From Romboutsia timonensis (GTDB lineage: Bacteria > Bacillota > Clostridia > Peptostreptococcales > Peptostreptococcaceae), in contig NZ_LT629850.1 in NCBI RefSeq assembly GCF_900106845.1, forward strand, positions 609,115 to 673,114: a stretch of DNA of 64,000 bases, in the 5' to 3' direction. The position numbers and the translations under genes were made by a program. Below are positions 53,891 to 63,320 of this stretch, piece by piece; the first letter of the stretch is position 1, and the number at the start of each line of letters is the position of its first letter. The notes below the pieces were generated by a model. It saw only the letters and a list, made by a program, of their open reading frames with translations. It ran no database searches and was not told the origin of the DNA.

Positions 53891-54066
53891 TACTAATATT
53901 ATAACATATTTAAAATAAAAATAAACATATAAAATATAAATTAGTAGATTATTATACAAAGGAAATTCAATTTTGAAATGAAATTTATTTCAAATTGGAT
54001 AAAATTGTTTAACTTAGTGGTATAATATATAAAGTATGATACTAATAATATAGAAAGGGAACAATT

Positions 54067-55218
54067 ATGAAAAGAATATCAATCCTGGGATCAACAGGAT
54101 CAATTGGAAAACAAACACTAGATGTTGTAAGAGAACATAAAGATAAATTTGAAGTAATAGCAATATCTGCAAATAGCAGCATAGAATTATTACTTGAACA
54201 AATAAAAGAATTCAAACCAAAATACGTAGCAGTATATAATGAGGAATCTGCACAAAAACTAAAAAATATGATACCAAGTGATATTAACATAGAAGTATTA
54301 AGTGGAATGGAAGGATTAAAAACTATATCATCACTTCCTGAAATAGATGTACTACTTACAGCAATAGTTGGAATGATAGGTCTTGTTCCAACATTAGAAG
54401 CAATAAAACACAAAAAAGACATAGCACTTGCAAACAAAGAAACACTAGTATGTGCAGGAAAACTTGTAATGAGTGAAGCAAAGAAAAATGGAGTTAAAAT
54501 ACTTCCAGTAGACAGTGAGCATAGTGCAATATTCCAATCATTAAATGGAGAAAACTATAAAGAAATAGAAAAAGTAATATTAACTGCATCAGGTGGACCA
54601 TTTAGAGGAAAGAAAAAAGAGGAACTATTAAATGTAACTAAAAATGAAGCATTAAATCACCCTAACTGGTCAATGGGAAGAAAAATAAGTATAGATTCAT
54701 CTACACTTATGAATAAAGGACTTGAAGTAATAGAAGCTAAATGGCTATTTGACGTAGAAGTTGATCAAATAGATGTAGTTGTACATCCACAAAGTATAAT
54801 ACACTCAATGGTTCAATTTAACGATAGCTCAGTAATAGCTCAACTTGGATGTCCAGATATGAGACTTCCTATACAATATGCACTTACATATCCTGAAAGA
54901 CTTGAAAATGGATTTGAAAGATTAGACTTAACTAAAATAGCAACATTAACATTTGAAGAACCAGACTTAGAAACATTCCCATGTTTACAGCTAGCATATG
55001 AAACACTAAAAATGGGAGGTACATATTCAGCAGTATTAAACAGTGCAAATGAAGTATTAGTTGAAGCATTCTTAGAAGATAAAATAGGATTTTACGATAT
55101 ACCAAAATACATAAAAGAAACACTAGACGCACATAAAAGTATTGAAGAACCAACTTTAGAAGAAATTCTAGAAGTTGACAGATGGACTAGAGAATACGTA
55201 AAAAGTTTAATTAAATGA
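54067..55218 (+). CDS. dxr: 1-deoxy-D-xylulose 5-phosphate reductoisomerase
   Basis: Makes 2-C-methyl-erythritol 4-phosphate with NADPH, the fosmidomycin target of the MEP pathway. 383 residues: NADPH motif [34 protein letters not shown] (metal Asp/Glu), [33 protein letters not shown] and [19 protein letters not shown]. With ispG downstream it forms the isoprenoid part of the block that also supplies UppS. Confidence 0.97.
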   Translation: MKRISILGSTGSIGKQTLDVVREHKDKFEVIAISANSSIELLLEQIKEFKPKYVAVYNEESAQKLKNMIPSDINIEVLSGMEGLKTISSLPEIDVLLTAIVGMIGLVPTLEAIKHKKDIALANKETLVCAGKLVMSEAKKNGVKILPVDSEHSAIFQSLNGENYKEIEKVILTASGGPFRGKKKEELLNVTKNEALNHPNWSMGRKISIDSSTLMNKGLEVIEAKWLFDVEVDQIDVVVHPQSIIHSMVQFNDSSVIAQLGCPDMRLPIQYALTYPERLENGFERLDLTKIATLTFEEPDLETFPCLQLAYETLKMGGTYSAVLNSANEVLVEAFLEDKIGFYDIPKYIKETLDAHKSIEEPTLEEILEVDRWTREYVKSLIK

Positions 55219-55347
55219 TCTATTATGATTTAATATTGAAATTTAAATATAATTTTATGATATTAAAATATAGATTTCAAGACTAGAGTATTTTCAATAA
55301 TTATATTTAACTAAATCAATGAATTTGATATTAATTACATATAACTA

Positions 55348-55428
55348 CTGAGCGAAGATGCTAATATATAAGTTGAACCGACATTTAAGTTTGGAGGGAG
55401 ACTTATATATTAGCATCGAGCGGACTAT
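55348..55428 (-). repeat. Dispersed stem-loop repeat Rpt-2, intact copy before rseP
   Basis: Perfect 17-bp stem GATGCTAATATATAAGT (55357-55373) / ACTTATATATTAGCATC (55401-55417), loop with GAACCGACATT and TTTGGAGGGAG, and flanks AGCGAA / CGAGCGG. The complement matches the copy at 51003 closely and the truncated one at 43212. It ends ~10 bases before the rseP SD. Confidence 0.85.
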
Positions 55429-55449
55429 AAATAAAGGAGGAATAAAACT

Positions 55450-56460
55450 TTGACTATAATAGCAACAATAATACTATTTGGAATAATAGTATTTATACAC
55501 GAACTAGGACATTTCCTATTTGCAAAAAAAGCAGGTGTAAGAATACACGAATTTGCAATAGGTATGGGTCCTAAAATATATAGCACTCAAAAAGGCGAAA
55601 CAAAATACTCTGTAAGACTTTTACCTCTTGGTGGGTATGTAAGTATGGAAGGTGAAGATGGAGAATCAAACGATCCTCGTGCTTTTGGAGAAAAAACACT
55701 TCTTCAAAGAGCAAGCATAATATTTGCAGGGCCATTTTTCAATATAATATTAACAGTATTACTTCTTATACCAGTACTAGCATACATGGGAACTCCAAGT
55801 GATAGTAATGTATTAGGAAAAGTATTAGAAAATACGCCTGCAATAGAAGCAGGACTTCAAGTTAACGATAAAATAATAGAAATAAATGGAGCCAAAATTC
55901 AAACTTGGGACGATATAGTTAACAACTTACAAAAAGAAACTTCACAGCCAATAAATATAAAAGTAGAAAGAAACAACACTACTAAAGATTTTTCTATAAC
56001 ACCAGAAAAAAATGAACAAGGAAAATATGTTATAGGTATATCACCTGTTTACGAAAAAAGCATAATAAAGGCAATACCTAAAGCATTTGTAGCAACTTGG
56101 GATATGATTAAGCAAATGTTAACATTTGTTGTTCAACTATTTACAGGAACTATACCAGGAGGATTTGAAAACTCAGTAGCAGGACCTGTTGGGGTTATAG
56201 GAATAGTTTCAGATGCAGCTAAAATGGGTATTATTAACCTTATATATATAGCAGCAGTAATAAGTTTAAACCTAGGAATATTAAACTTACTTCCTATACC
56301 AGCACTTGATGGTGGAAGATTATTAATATTAGGTATAGAAGCTATAAGAGGAAAGAAATTAGATCCAAACAAAGAAGCTATGATACACTCAGTAGGATTA
56401 ATGGTCTTAATGGGATTCATGCTATTTGTAACGTATAAAGATATATTAAAATTGTTTTAA
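55450..56460 (+). CDS. rseP: Site-2 membrane metalloprotease
   Basis: M50 intramembrane zinc protease (336 aa). FIHELGH (His17, Glu18, His21) sits in the first span, a PDZ domain lies at ~110-190 (GKVLENTPAIEAGLQVNDKI), and NLLPIPALDGGRLL carries the third zinc ligand. TTG 55450 is the start, with SD AAAGGAGG. Such enzymes cleave anti-sigma factors or signal peptide remnants; no target gene is nearby. Confidence 0.94.
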   Translation: MTIIATIILFGIIVFIHELGHFLFAKKAGVRIHEFAIGMGPKIYSTQKGETKYSVRLLPLGGYVSMEGEDGESNDPRAFGEKTLLQRASIIFAGPFFNIILTVLLLIPVLAYMGTPSDSNVLGKVLENTPAIEAGLQVNDKIIEINGAKIQTWDDIVNNLQKETSQPINIKVERNNTTKDFSITPEKNEQGKYVIGISPVYEKSIIKAIPKAFVATWDMIKQMLTFVVQLFTGTIPGGFENSVAGPVGVIGIVSDAAKMGIINLIYIAAVISLNLGILNLLPIPALDGGRLLILGIEAIRGKKLDPNKEAMIHSVGLMVLMGFMLFVTYKDILKLF

Positions 56461-56613
56461 ATTATAATATATTAGTGTATTACAATTTAAATAAATAGAG
56501 TAAACTTTATATAAAATATTTATTATCAAAGGATGTATCTTAATTAAAGATATATCCTTTGAATATTGTAAACATTAAAGCTATTTTAGATGAATTAAGA
56601 AGAAGGTGAAAAA

Positions 56614-57666
56614 ATGTATAAAAGAAGACAATCTAGAGAAGTAAGTGTTGGTAATGTTAAAATAGGAGGTAATAATCCTATAAGTATACAATCAATGACT
56701 AACACAGATACAAGGGATGCAGAAGCTACAATAGCACAAATAAAAAGACTAGAAGAAGTTGGATGTGATATTGTTAGAGTTGCAATACCTGACATGACTG
56801 CGGCTAAAAATATAGCAAAAATAAAATCAGAAGTTAATATACCAGTAATTGCAGATATACACTTTGATTATAGACTGGCACTAGAAGTAATAGACCAAGG
56901 AGTAGACGGAGTTAGAATAAATCCAGGAAATATTGGTAGCATAGACAGAGTAAAAATGGTTGTTGAAAAGTGTAAAGAGAAAAACTTAAAGATAAGAATA
57001 GGTGTTAACGGTGGATCACTTGAAAAAGAATTACTACAAAAGTATGGATCTGCAACTGCCGAAGCTTTAGTTGAAAGTGCAATGAATCACGTTAAAATAC
57101 TAGAGGACTTAGATTTTAGAAATATAGTAATATCTTTAAAGTCTTCTGATATATACAAAACATTAGAAGCATACGAACTTATATCAAAGCAAGTAGACTA
57201 TCCATTACACATTGGTATAACAGAATCAGGAAGTGTTAAAAAAGGAACTATAAAATCGTCAATAGGGGTTGGAGCATTACTTCTTAAAGGGATAGGAGAT
57301 ACTATAAGAATATCTCTTACAGGAGATCCTTGTGAAGAAGTTATAGTTGGTAAAGAAATACTTAGAAGCTTAGATTTATTAAATGACAAGATAAAAGTAG
57401 TATCTTGTCCAACTTGTGGAAGATGTAATATAGACCTTATAAGTGTAGTTAACGAAGTTGAAGAAAAGATAAACCATATGGAAAAAGATATAACAGTGGC
57501 TATTATGGGATGTGCTGTTAATGGTCCTGGCGAGGCTAGAGAAGCTGATATCGGTATAGCTGGTGGTAAAGGTGAAGGACTTTTATTTAAAAAAGGTGAG
57601 ATAGTTAGAAAAATAAATGGAGATAGATTAGTTGAAGAACTATTAGAAGAAATAGATAAATATTAA
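56614..57666 (+). CDS. ispG: 4-hydroxy-3-methylbut-2-en-1-yl diphosphate synthase
   Basis: 4Fe-4S enzyme that makes HMBPP in the MEP pathway. 350 residues: N-terminal barrel with VRVAIPDM, IADIHFDYRLAL, RINPGNIG and GVNGGSLE, and C-terminal cluster domain with CPTCGRCN and MGCAVNGPGEA (cluster Cys and Glu). SD GAAGG. A partial stem (56528-56558, no T tail) precedes it and a strong terminator follows. In related genomes polC usually comes next; here the polysaccharide cluster does. Confidence 0.97.
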   Translation: MYKRRQSREVSVGNVKIGGNNPISIQSMTNTDTRDAEATIAQIKRLEEVGCDIVRVAIPDMTAAKNIAKIKSEVNIPVIADIHFDYRLALEVIDQGVDGVRINPGNIGSIDRVKMVVEKCKEKNLKIRIGVNGGSLEKELLQKYGSATAEALVESAMNHVKILEDLDFRNIVISLKSSDIYKTLEAYELISKQVDYPLHIGITESGSVKKGTIKSSIGVGALLLKGIGDTIRISLTGDPCEEVIVGKEILRSLDLLNDKIKVVSCPTCGRCNIDLISVVNEVEEKINHMEKDITVAIMGCAVNGPGEAREADIGIAGGKGEGLLFKKGEIVRKINGDRLVEELLEEIDKY

Positions 57667-57667
57667 T

Positions 57668-57720
57668 AAAAAAAGAGAAGGTATATGATTTTAATAAAAT
57701 CATATACCTTCTCTTTTTTA
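57668..57720 (+). terminator. Terminator of ispG
   Basis: About 23-bp perfect stem (AAAAAAGAGAAGGTATATGA and on), AAT loop, T-rich right arm. Confidence 0.9.
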
Positions 57721-57853
57721 TGTATAAGAAAATTATATAATGAAAAAAATATGGATAACCTATAAGTAACATCGATAGCTTTATAAACGTAAAAAATGAT
57801 ATTTGTTAAGCGGATATATCCATTGGAGAAAAGATCGAAGCAAATTTTTTTAT
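57720..57853 (+). repeat. Dispersed repeat family Rpt-1, degenerate copy
   Basis: Shares ATATGGATAACC, AAGTAACATCGATAG, AACGTAAAAAATGATATTTG, GGATATATCCATTGG and GAAGCAAATTTTTTTAT with full copies. The DnaA-like nonamer is TATGGATAA (57750-57758), one base off the other copies. Like them it begins just after a terminator. Confidence 0.7.
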
Positions 57854-58020
57854 TAAATTCAAGTGAATTTAAATCCATTTAAATAGTGATTAGAATAGCT
57901 AAATGTAGTAATAAAAATATATATAACCATAAAAAGTTTTTCATGAAAATTAAAGGAAATTTCATCGAATATGTATACAAAATGTTTGAATAATGTTATA
58001 TTATTGTTTGTATTTGTCGA

Positions 58021-58080
58021 AAAAAATAGAAAAAAATAGAAAAAAATAGAAATAAATAGAAATAAATAGAAATAAATAGA
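58021..58080 (+). repeat. Six-unit 10-bp tandem array upstream of the polysaccharide operon
   Basis: Three perfect copies of AAAAAATAGA followed by three of AATAAATAGA, ending one base before the AAATGGAGG ribosome site of the first polysaccharide gene. Confidence 0.9.
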
Positions 58081-58097
58081 AAAATGGAGGAAATAAA

Positions 58098-58778
58098 ATG
58101 GAAGAAACAGTTGACTTAAGGGAGTACTTTGGAATTGTAAAAAAAAGATTTTGGATAGTTGCACTTATAACAATAATAGCAGTTGTTGTAAGTGGAGTAA
58201 TAAGCTTTTTTATGTTAAATCCAGTGTATGAAGCAAAATCAACTTTAATAGTAAATACTGAAAAAAATGAAGAAACTCAAATGATAACTGGAGATCAATT
58301 TAATGTTACTCAAAAGCTTGCAGTAACTTATGGGGAAATAATAAAGTCAAGATCAGTATTAGATGATGTAATAAAAAATCTAAAATTAGATGATGAATAT
58401 GGAGATTTAGTAAAGAATGTAACTGTATCCCCTGTAAAAGATACTCAAATTATAAGTATAAGTGTTCAAGATACTAATAAAGAAAAAGCAAGAGATATAG
58501 CAAATGAAATACCTAAAGTATTTAAAAAAGAAGCTAAAAGAATAACTAAAGCAAATGATATACAAGTAATAGATAAAGCGATATTACCTCAAAATCCTAT
58601 AAAGCCAAATAAAATGATGAATATGGCAATAGCGGCAGTTCTTGGGGCAATGATTGGATTATTTGTTGTATTTTTAATAGAGTATTTAGACAATAAATTA
58701 AAAACACCACAAGATATAGAAAAACATTTAGGACTTTCGGTACTTGGTGTTGTACCTAATGAAAAATTAGAAAGATAG
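58098..58778 (+). CDS. Polysaccharide chain-length/co-polymerase protein (Wzz/CapA-type)
   Basis: 226 residues. Two spans (IVALITIIAVVVSGVISFF at ~22-40 and MAIAAVLGAMIGLFVVFLI at ~175-193) flank an extracytoplasmic Wzz domain; the conserved Pro-rich segment LPQNPIKPNKMM precedes span 2. It acts as the transmembrane activator of the neighbouring kinase in Gram-positive capsule systems (YveK/CpsC role). SD GGAGG. First gene of the cluster, directly after the 10-bp tandem array. Confidence 0.9.
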   Translation: MEETVDLREYFGIVKKRFWIVALITIIAVVVSGVISFFMLNPVYEAKSTLIVNTEKNEETQMITGDQFNVTQKLAVTYGEIIKSRSVLDDVIKNLKLDDEYGDLVKNVTVSPVKDTQIISISVQDTNKEKARDIANEIPKVFKKEAKRITKANDIQVIDKAILPQNPIKPNKMMNMAIAAVLGAMIGLFVVFLIEYLDNKLKTPQDIEKHLGLSVLGVVPNEKLER

Positions 58779-58788
58779 GAGGATATAT

Positions 58789-59493
58789 ATGAAAAATATG
58801 AACAGAATAATAAGTGTAAGAAATCCAAAATCTCCTATAGCAGAAGCTTATAGAGGAATAAGAACTAGTATAGAGTTTTCTAATTTAGATAAAGAATTAA
58901 AGGTTATAAATGTAACAAGTTCAACTCAAAATGAAGGAAAAAGTACTGTAATAGCTAACTTAGCTGTTAGTTTTGCAAACTTAGACAAAAAGGTACTTAT
59001 AATGGAAGGAGATTTAAGAAACCCAAGTGTACACAGAATGTTTAATATAAGTAATGTAGAAGGGCTTACAGATATACTTTTAGGAAATAAGAATTTTACT
59101 GAATGTGTACATTGTACAGAGGTAAGAAATCTACATGTGTTAACTTGTGGTCCGATACCTCCAAATCCTTCTGAAATGTTGTCTTCTAAGAAGATAAAAG
59201 ATTTTGTAGAAAGTTTAAGAGATTATTATGATTATGTCTTTATAGATGCACCTCCAATAGGTATTGTAACTGATGCTGGAATTATATCAACTTACACTGA
59301 TGGTTGTATTTTTGTTGTTGGAGCAGGAGAGGCTGACATTGAGATGGCGAAGATTTCTAAGGAAAGGCTTGAAAAAGTTGGAGCTAATATTTTAGGTGTT
59401 GTTTTAAATAAGTTTGAAGCTAGTGGGGCTAATGGATATTATAACTATTATTATGAACAGGAGACTAGAAGGACGAGAAGAGGAAAAAGATAA
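58789..59493 (+). CDS. Capsular tyrosine-protein kinase (CpsD/CapB family)
   Basis: 234-residue bacterial tyrosine kinase that works with the Wzz-type partner to control chain length and export. Walker A STQNEGKSTVIANLA, Walker A' LIMEGDLRNPS, Walker B DYVFIDAPPIG. The C-terminus ends in a Tyr cluster (NGYYNYYYEQ), the autophosphorylation tail, followed by a basic end (RRTRRGKR). SD AGGAGG, ten bases after the previous gene. A CpsB-type phosphatase is not present in the visible part of the cluster. Confidence 0.92.
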   Translation: MKNMNRIISVRNPKSPIAEAYRGIRTSIEFSNLDKELKVINVTSSTQNEGKSTVIANLAVSFANLDKKVLIMEGDLRNPSVHRMFNISNVEGLTDILLGNKNFTECVHCTEVRNLHVLTCGPIPPNPSEMLSSKKIKDFVESLRDYYDYVFIDAPPIGIVTDAGIISTYTDGCIFVVGAGEADIEMAKISKERLEKVGANILGVVLNKFEASGANGYYNYYYEQETRRTRRGKR

Positions 59494-59511
59494 ATGGAAT
59501 GGGGGATGGAA

Positions 59512-60204
59512 ATGGAACAAATACTTAGACTTGATGAAAAAATTGATGAGAATGCAATAGCTATTGATTTTGTAACTTCAGAAATTAAGAATTCTGAAGG
59601 GTATTTATTTATAAAAAGATTTCTAGATATTATAGGTTCATTAAGTGGTTTAATTTTACTTTTTCCTATTATGATGTTAGTAGCTATAGCTATAAAAATA
59701 GAAGATCCAAAGGGAAAAGTGATATTTGGCCATATGAGAGTTGGAAAAGATGGTAGACTATTTCCTTGTTTAAAATTTAGATCAATGTTTGCTAATGCAG
59801 AAGAAATGAAGAAGAATTTTACAGAAGAACAAAAAAGAGAATATGCAGAGACTTTTAAGTTAAAAAATGATCCAAGAATAACGAAGGTTGGTAAGTTTAT
59901 ACGTAAGACAAGTTTAGATGAATTACCACAATTATTTAATATATTAAAAGGTGATATGACTATAGTTGGGCCAAGACCAATAGTTATAGATGAGTTAGAG
60001 TTTTATGGCGAGTGTGAGGATTATTATAAGGCTGTAAAACCTGGTCTTACTGGACTTTGGCAAGTAAGTGGAAGAAGTGATACAACATATGATGAAAGAG
60101 TAAATCTTGATATGGAGTATGTTACAACAAGAAATACTTTTAAGGACTTATATATAATATTTATGACGGCAGTTAAAGTTTTAAAAAGAGAAGGATCATA
60201 TTAG
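59512..60204 (+). CDS. Undecaprenyl-phosphate sugar phosphotransferase (initiating transferase)
   Basis: Transfers the first sugar-1-phosphate to undecaprenyl phosphate. 230 residues: basic FIKRFLDIIGS leading into one membrane segment (LSGLILLFPIMMLVAIAI), then the catalytic domain with KFRSMFANAEEM, KVGKFIRKTSLDELPQLFNIL, VGPRPI and KPGLTGLWQVSGRS. This is the short C-terminal WbaP/CpsE type without the multi-span N-terminus. ATG 59512 is taken because GGGGGA (59501-59506) lies just before it; ATG 59494 at the kinase stop is possible. The sugar (Gal or Glc) is not determined. Confidence 0.92.
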   Translation: MEQILRLDEKIDENAIAIDFVTSEIKNSEGYLFIKRFLDIIGSLSGLILLFPIMMLVAIAIKIEDPKGKVIFGHMRVGKDGRLFPCLKFRSMFANAEEMKKNFTEEQKREYAETFKLKNDPRITKVGKFIRKTSLDELPQLFNILKGDMTIVGPRPIVIDELEFYGECEDYYKAVKPGLTGLWQVSGRSDTTYDERVNLDMEYVTTRNTFKDLYIIFMTAVKVLKREGSY

Positions 60205-60222
60205 TAAAAGGAGTTATCAATT

Positions 60223-61317
60223 ATGTATGATTATTTAATAGTAGGTGCGGGACTTTATGGATCAACATTTGCATATGAAGCAACAAAGAGAGGTAAAAAA
60301 GTTTTAGTTATAGATAAAAGAAATCATGTAGGTGGAAATATATACTGTGAAAATATTGAGGGAATAAATGTTCATAAATATGGAGCACATATATTCCACA
60401 CAAGTGATAAAGAAGTGTGGGACTATGTAAATGATATAGTTGAATTTAATAGATATACTAATCAGCCAATAGCTAATTTTAATGGTGAAATATATAATCT
60501 TCCATTTAATATGAATACATTTAATAAATTATGGGGGGTTATAACACCAGAAGAAGCTAAATTAAAAATTGAAGAGCAAAAAAAACAAGCAGGAATAGAA
60601 ATACCTAAAAATTTAGAGGAGCAAGCTATATCCCTAGTAGGAACAGATATTTATGAAAAATTAATAAAAGGATATACAGAAAAGCAATGGGGAAGGTCAG
60701 CTACAGAGTTACCTGCTTTTATTATAAGAAGATTACCAGTAAGATTTTCATATGATAATAATTATTTCAATGATTTATATCAAGGTATACCTATAGGTGG
60801 ATATAATAAAATAATAGAAAAAATGTTAGAAAAATGTGATGTTAGATTAGGAGTAGACTTCTTTGAACATAAAGATGAACTAGAAAAAAAAGCAGAAAAA
60901 ATATTATTCACAGGTATGATAGATGAATTTTATGATTATAAGTTTGGAGTTTTAGAATATAGAAGTCTAAAATTTGAAACTGAAATATTAAATGAAGAAA
61001 ACTATCAAGGAAATGCAGTTGTAAATTATACGGATAGAGACACACCTTATACTAGGATAATTGAACATAAACATTTTGAATATGGAACTCAAAATAAAAC
61101 TGTAATTACTAAAGAATATCCGGCTGATTGGAAAATAGGTGATGAACCATATTATCCTATCAATAATGATAGAAATGATGAAATGTTTGCAAAGTATAAA
61201 GAATTAGCAGTTAGAGAAGATAAGTATATATTTGGTGGAAGACTAGCTGATTATAAATATTATGATATGCACAATGTAATAAGAGCGGCATTAGATAAAG
61301 TTAAGGAGGCTATGTAA
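60223..61317 (+). CDS. glf: UDP-galactopyranose mutase
   Basis: FAD enzyme that turns UDP-galactopyranose into UDP-galactofuranose, so the polymer probably contains galactofuranose. 364 residues: GAGLYGSTFAYEATKRGK (FAD), RNHVGGNIY, YGAHIFHTSDKEVW, TEKQWG, RLPVRFSYDNNYF and the C-terminal GRLADYKYYDMH. SD AAAGGAG before ATG. Confidence 0.96.
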   Translation: MYDYLIVGAGLYGSTFAYEATKRGKKVLVIDKRNHVGGNIYCENIEGINVHKYGAHIFHTSDKEVWDYVNDIVEFNRYTNQPIANFNGEIYNLPFNMNTFNKLWGVITPEEAKLKIEEQKKQAGIEIPKNLEEQAISLVGTDIYEKLIKGYTEKQWGRSATELPAFIIRRLPVRFSYDNNYFNDLYQGIPIGGYNKIIEKMLEKCDVRLGVDFFEHKDELEKKAEKILFTGMIDEFYDYKFGVLEYRSLKFETEILNEENYQGNAVVNYTDRDTPYTRIIEHKHFEYGTQNKTVITKEYPADWKIGDEPYYPINNDRNDEMFAKYKELAVREDKYIFGGRLADYKYYDMHNVIRAALDKVKEAM

Positions 61318-61323
61318 AAATAT

Positions 61324-62091
61324 ATGGATATTAAGATATTAGTTGCTACACATAAAAAATATGACATGCCTTCTGAAGATATATATTTGCCTATTCATGT
61401 AGGAAGAGAAGGTAAAGAAGATCTTGGTTATCAAGGTGATAACCAAGGAGAAAATATATCATTAAAAAATTCAAATTACTGTGAACTAACAGGATTATAT
61501 TGGGCTTGGAAAAACTTACAGTGTGATGTTATAGGTCTTAGCCATTACCGTAGATATTTTACTGATAAGAGTAAGTTTGAAGTAGCTAAAAATAAAAATA
61601 ATAAAATGGATTTGATTTTAAATAAACAAGATATAGAGAAGATATTAAAGAATGCAGATATAATAGTTCCTAAAAAGAGAAATTATTATATAGAAACTAT
61701 TTATAGTCACTATAAAAATGCACATCATATAAAAGATTTAGATGAAACTAGAAATATAATAGAAGAGTTATATCCTGAGTATTTAGAAAATTTTGATAGA
61801 GTTATGAATGGTAAAACTATTCATTTATATAATATGTTTGTTATGAAGAAAGAGTTATTTGATGAGTACTGTGAATGGTTATTTAATATATTATTTGAAT
61901 TAGAAAAAAGAGTTGATATATCTGATTATGATGCATACCAAAGTAGAATATTTGGATTTATAAGTGAAAGATTATTTAATGTATGGATATTACAAAAACA
62001 TATGTTAAGCAGAGAGATAGATGTTATTAATATAGAAAGTATTGAATGGATGCCTAAAATAATTAATTTTATGAAAAGAAAGTTCAAATGA
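61324..62091 (+). CDS. DUF4422-family glycosyltransferase
   Basis: 255 residues of the DUF4422 capsular biosynthesis family: KILVATHKKYDMP, YLPIHVGRE, YCELTGLYWAWKNL, GLSHYRRYF and IVPKKRNYYIETIYSHY, then NMFVMKKELFDEYC. Members are predicted GT-A-like sugar transferases in capsule and LPS clusters; donor and acceptor are unknown. The SD AAGGAGG lies in the glf end, about 14 bases from ATG, longer than usual. Overlaps the next gene by ATGA. Confidence 0.88.
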   Translation: MDIKILVATHKKYDMPSEDIYLPIHVGREGKEDLGYQGDNQGENISLKNSNYCELTGLYWAWKNLQCDVIGLSHYRRYFTDKSKFEVAKNKNNKMDLILNKQDIEKILKNADIIVPKKRNYYIETIYSHYKNAHHIKDLDETRNIIEELYPEYLENFDRVMNGKTIHLYNMFVMKKELFDEYCEWLFNILFELEKRVDISDYDAYQSRIFGFISERLFNVWILQKHMLSREIDVINIESIEWMPKIINFMKRKFK

Positions 62092-63320
62092 CTATATTAA
62101 TATATTTATTTTTAATAGCTGTATTTTTTCCATATATAAAATTTTTTAACATAGGAACTAATACAGATACACAATTTTATTCAATTATTTTAGGTCTAAT
62201 TATAATTATAATTTACTTAATAAATAGAAAATTTATTATTAATAAAAAATATGTCCAGATATCTACGTATATGTTTTTTGTAATAATAGTGTGCTTGATA
62301 GTAGATATAAAGTATAACATATTTGATATTGGGGATTTTGTTAGAGGGATATATGGATATGTTTCTATAATAATAATACCTTTTGCATCGTTTATATCAA
62401 TAAAAATATTAATGCATAGTAAATTGGAGAAAATATTAAAAATATTTTATGGCATTTGGACAGGTATAGGCGTTTTACAAATTTTTAATAGAAATATATT
62501 TATAGGATGGAGAATAAGAAAGGTTATTACATCTGATAGAGGTGTTATATCGTTAGCTAATGAACCTGCATACTTTGTAATAATTTTATTAATGATAACT
62601 TTAATATTATTAATAATAAATTATAATAAAAATAAAAAATATATGATTTTAACAATTCTTTCATCCATAGTCTTAGCACAAAATGCTGTGGGAGTTGTAT
62701 ATTCTATATTATTATATATAGTATTTAATATTAAAAATATAAATATTAAGACACTTATAAAGTTTATAACAATACCTTTTATATTTATTATAGCTCTACT
62801 AATATATATGAATATTGATAAAGATAGTAGATTAACTCATTTACTAAGTCAATTAATATTAAATCCATTAGACTTAATATTTACAGATATAAGTTTAAAT
62901 ATTAGATTTGCACATGTATATATATCTTTAAAAGAATTTTTATCAAACTGTATGATGCCACATGGAGTTCTAGCTTGGGGGATTGAATATTATAACAATG
63001 TAATATCGAATCCAACACTATTTATAGAACCAATTTATAGATTCCAAAATGTTACAAATAAGATAGTTACTATGAATGGAGCATTATTATATGAAATTGG
63101 TATATTTGCTATACCTATGTACTTATTTTTATATAAAGCATGCAAAAAAATCCCATTTGGTAAAAAAATATATATATATATTTTTTTATTAGGTATTAAT
63201 GGTTTAAATATTTCGAATCCAGCTTTCTTATTTTTAATAGGATATATTTTATTTTTTATAGATATAAATATAGGCAGAAATGGGGGTAATACTAATGATA
63301 AAAAGGTTATATATATGTAG
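62088..63320 (+). CDS. Putative O-antigen/capsule polymerase (Wzy-like)
   Basis: 410-residue polytopic membrane protein, about ten spans, of very low sequence complexity (I, L, F, Y and N). Position between glycosyltransferases in a Wzx/Wzy-type cluster, plus a large loop near the end (about residues 260-340 with SLNIRFAHVYISLKEFL), favours Wzy. No residue-level signature confirms it, as is usual for this family. Starts in an ATGA overlap with the DUF4422 gene, so they are coupled. A flippase gene is not in the visible part. Confidence 0.75.
   Translation: MTILIYLFLIAVFFPYIKFFNIGTNTDTQFYSIILGLIIIIIYLINRKFIINKKYVQISTYMFFVIIVCLIVDIKYNIFDIGDFVRGIYGYVSIIIIPFASFISIKILMHSKLEKILKIFYGIWTGIGVLQIFNRNIFIGWRIRKVITSDRGVISLANEPAYFVIILLMITLILLIINYNKNKKYMILTILSSIVLAQNAVGVVYSILLYIVFNIKNINIKTLIKFITIPFIFIIALLIYMNIDKDSRLTHLLSQLILNPLDLIFTDISLNIRFAHVYISLKEFLSNCMMPHGVLAWGIEYYNNVISNPTLFIEPIYRFQNVTNKIVTMNGALLYEIGIFAIPMYLFLYKACKKIPFGKKIYIYIFLLGINGLNISNPAFLFLIGYILFFIDINIGRNGGNTNDKKVIYM

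Noticed and set aside
58021-58080. CRISPR array
   Set aside because: Units are 10 bases without spacers; a plain tandem repeat. No cas genes in the window.
57859-58164. 101-codon minus-strand frame
   Set aside because: Generated by the decamer array (repeated FYF/SIF) and the start of the Wzz-like gene.
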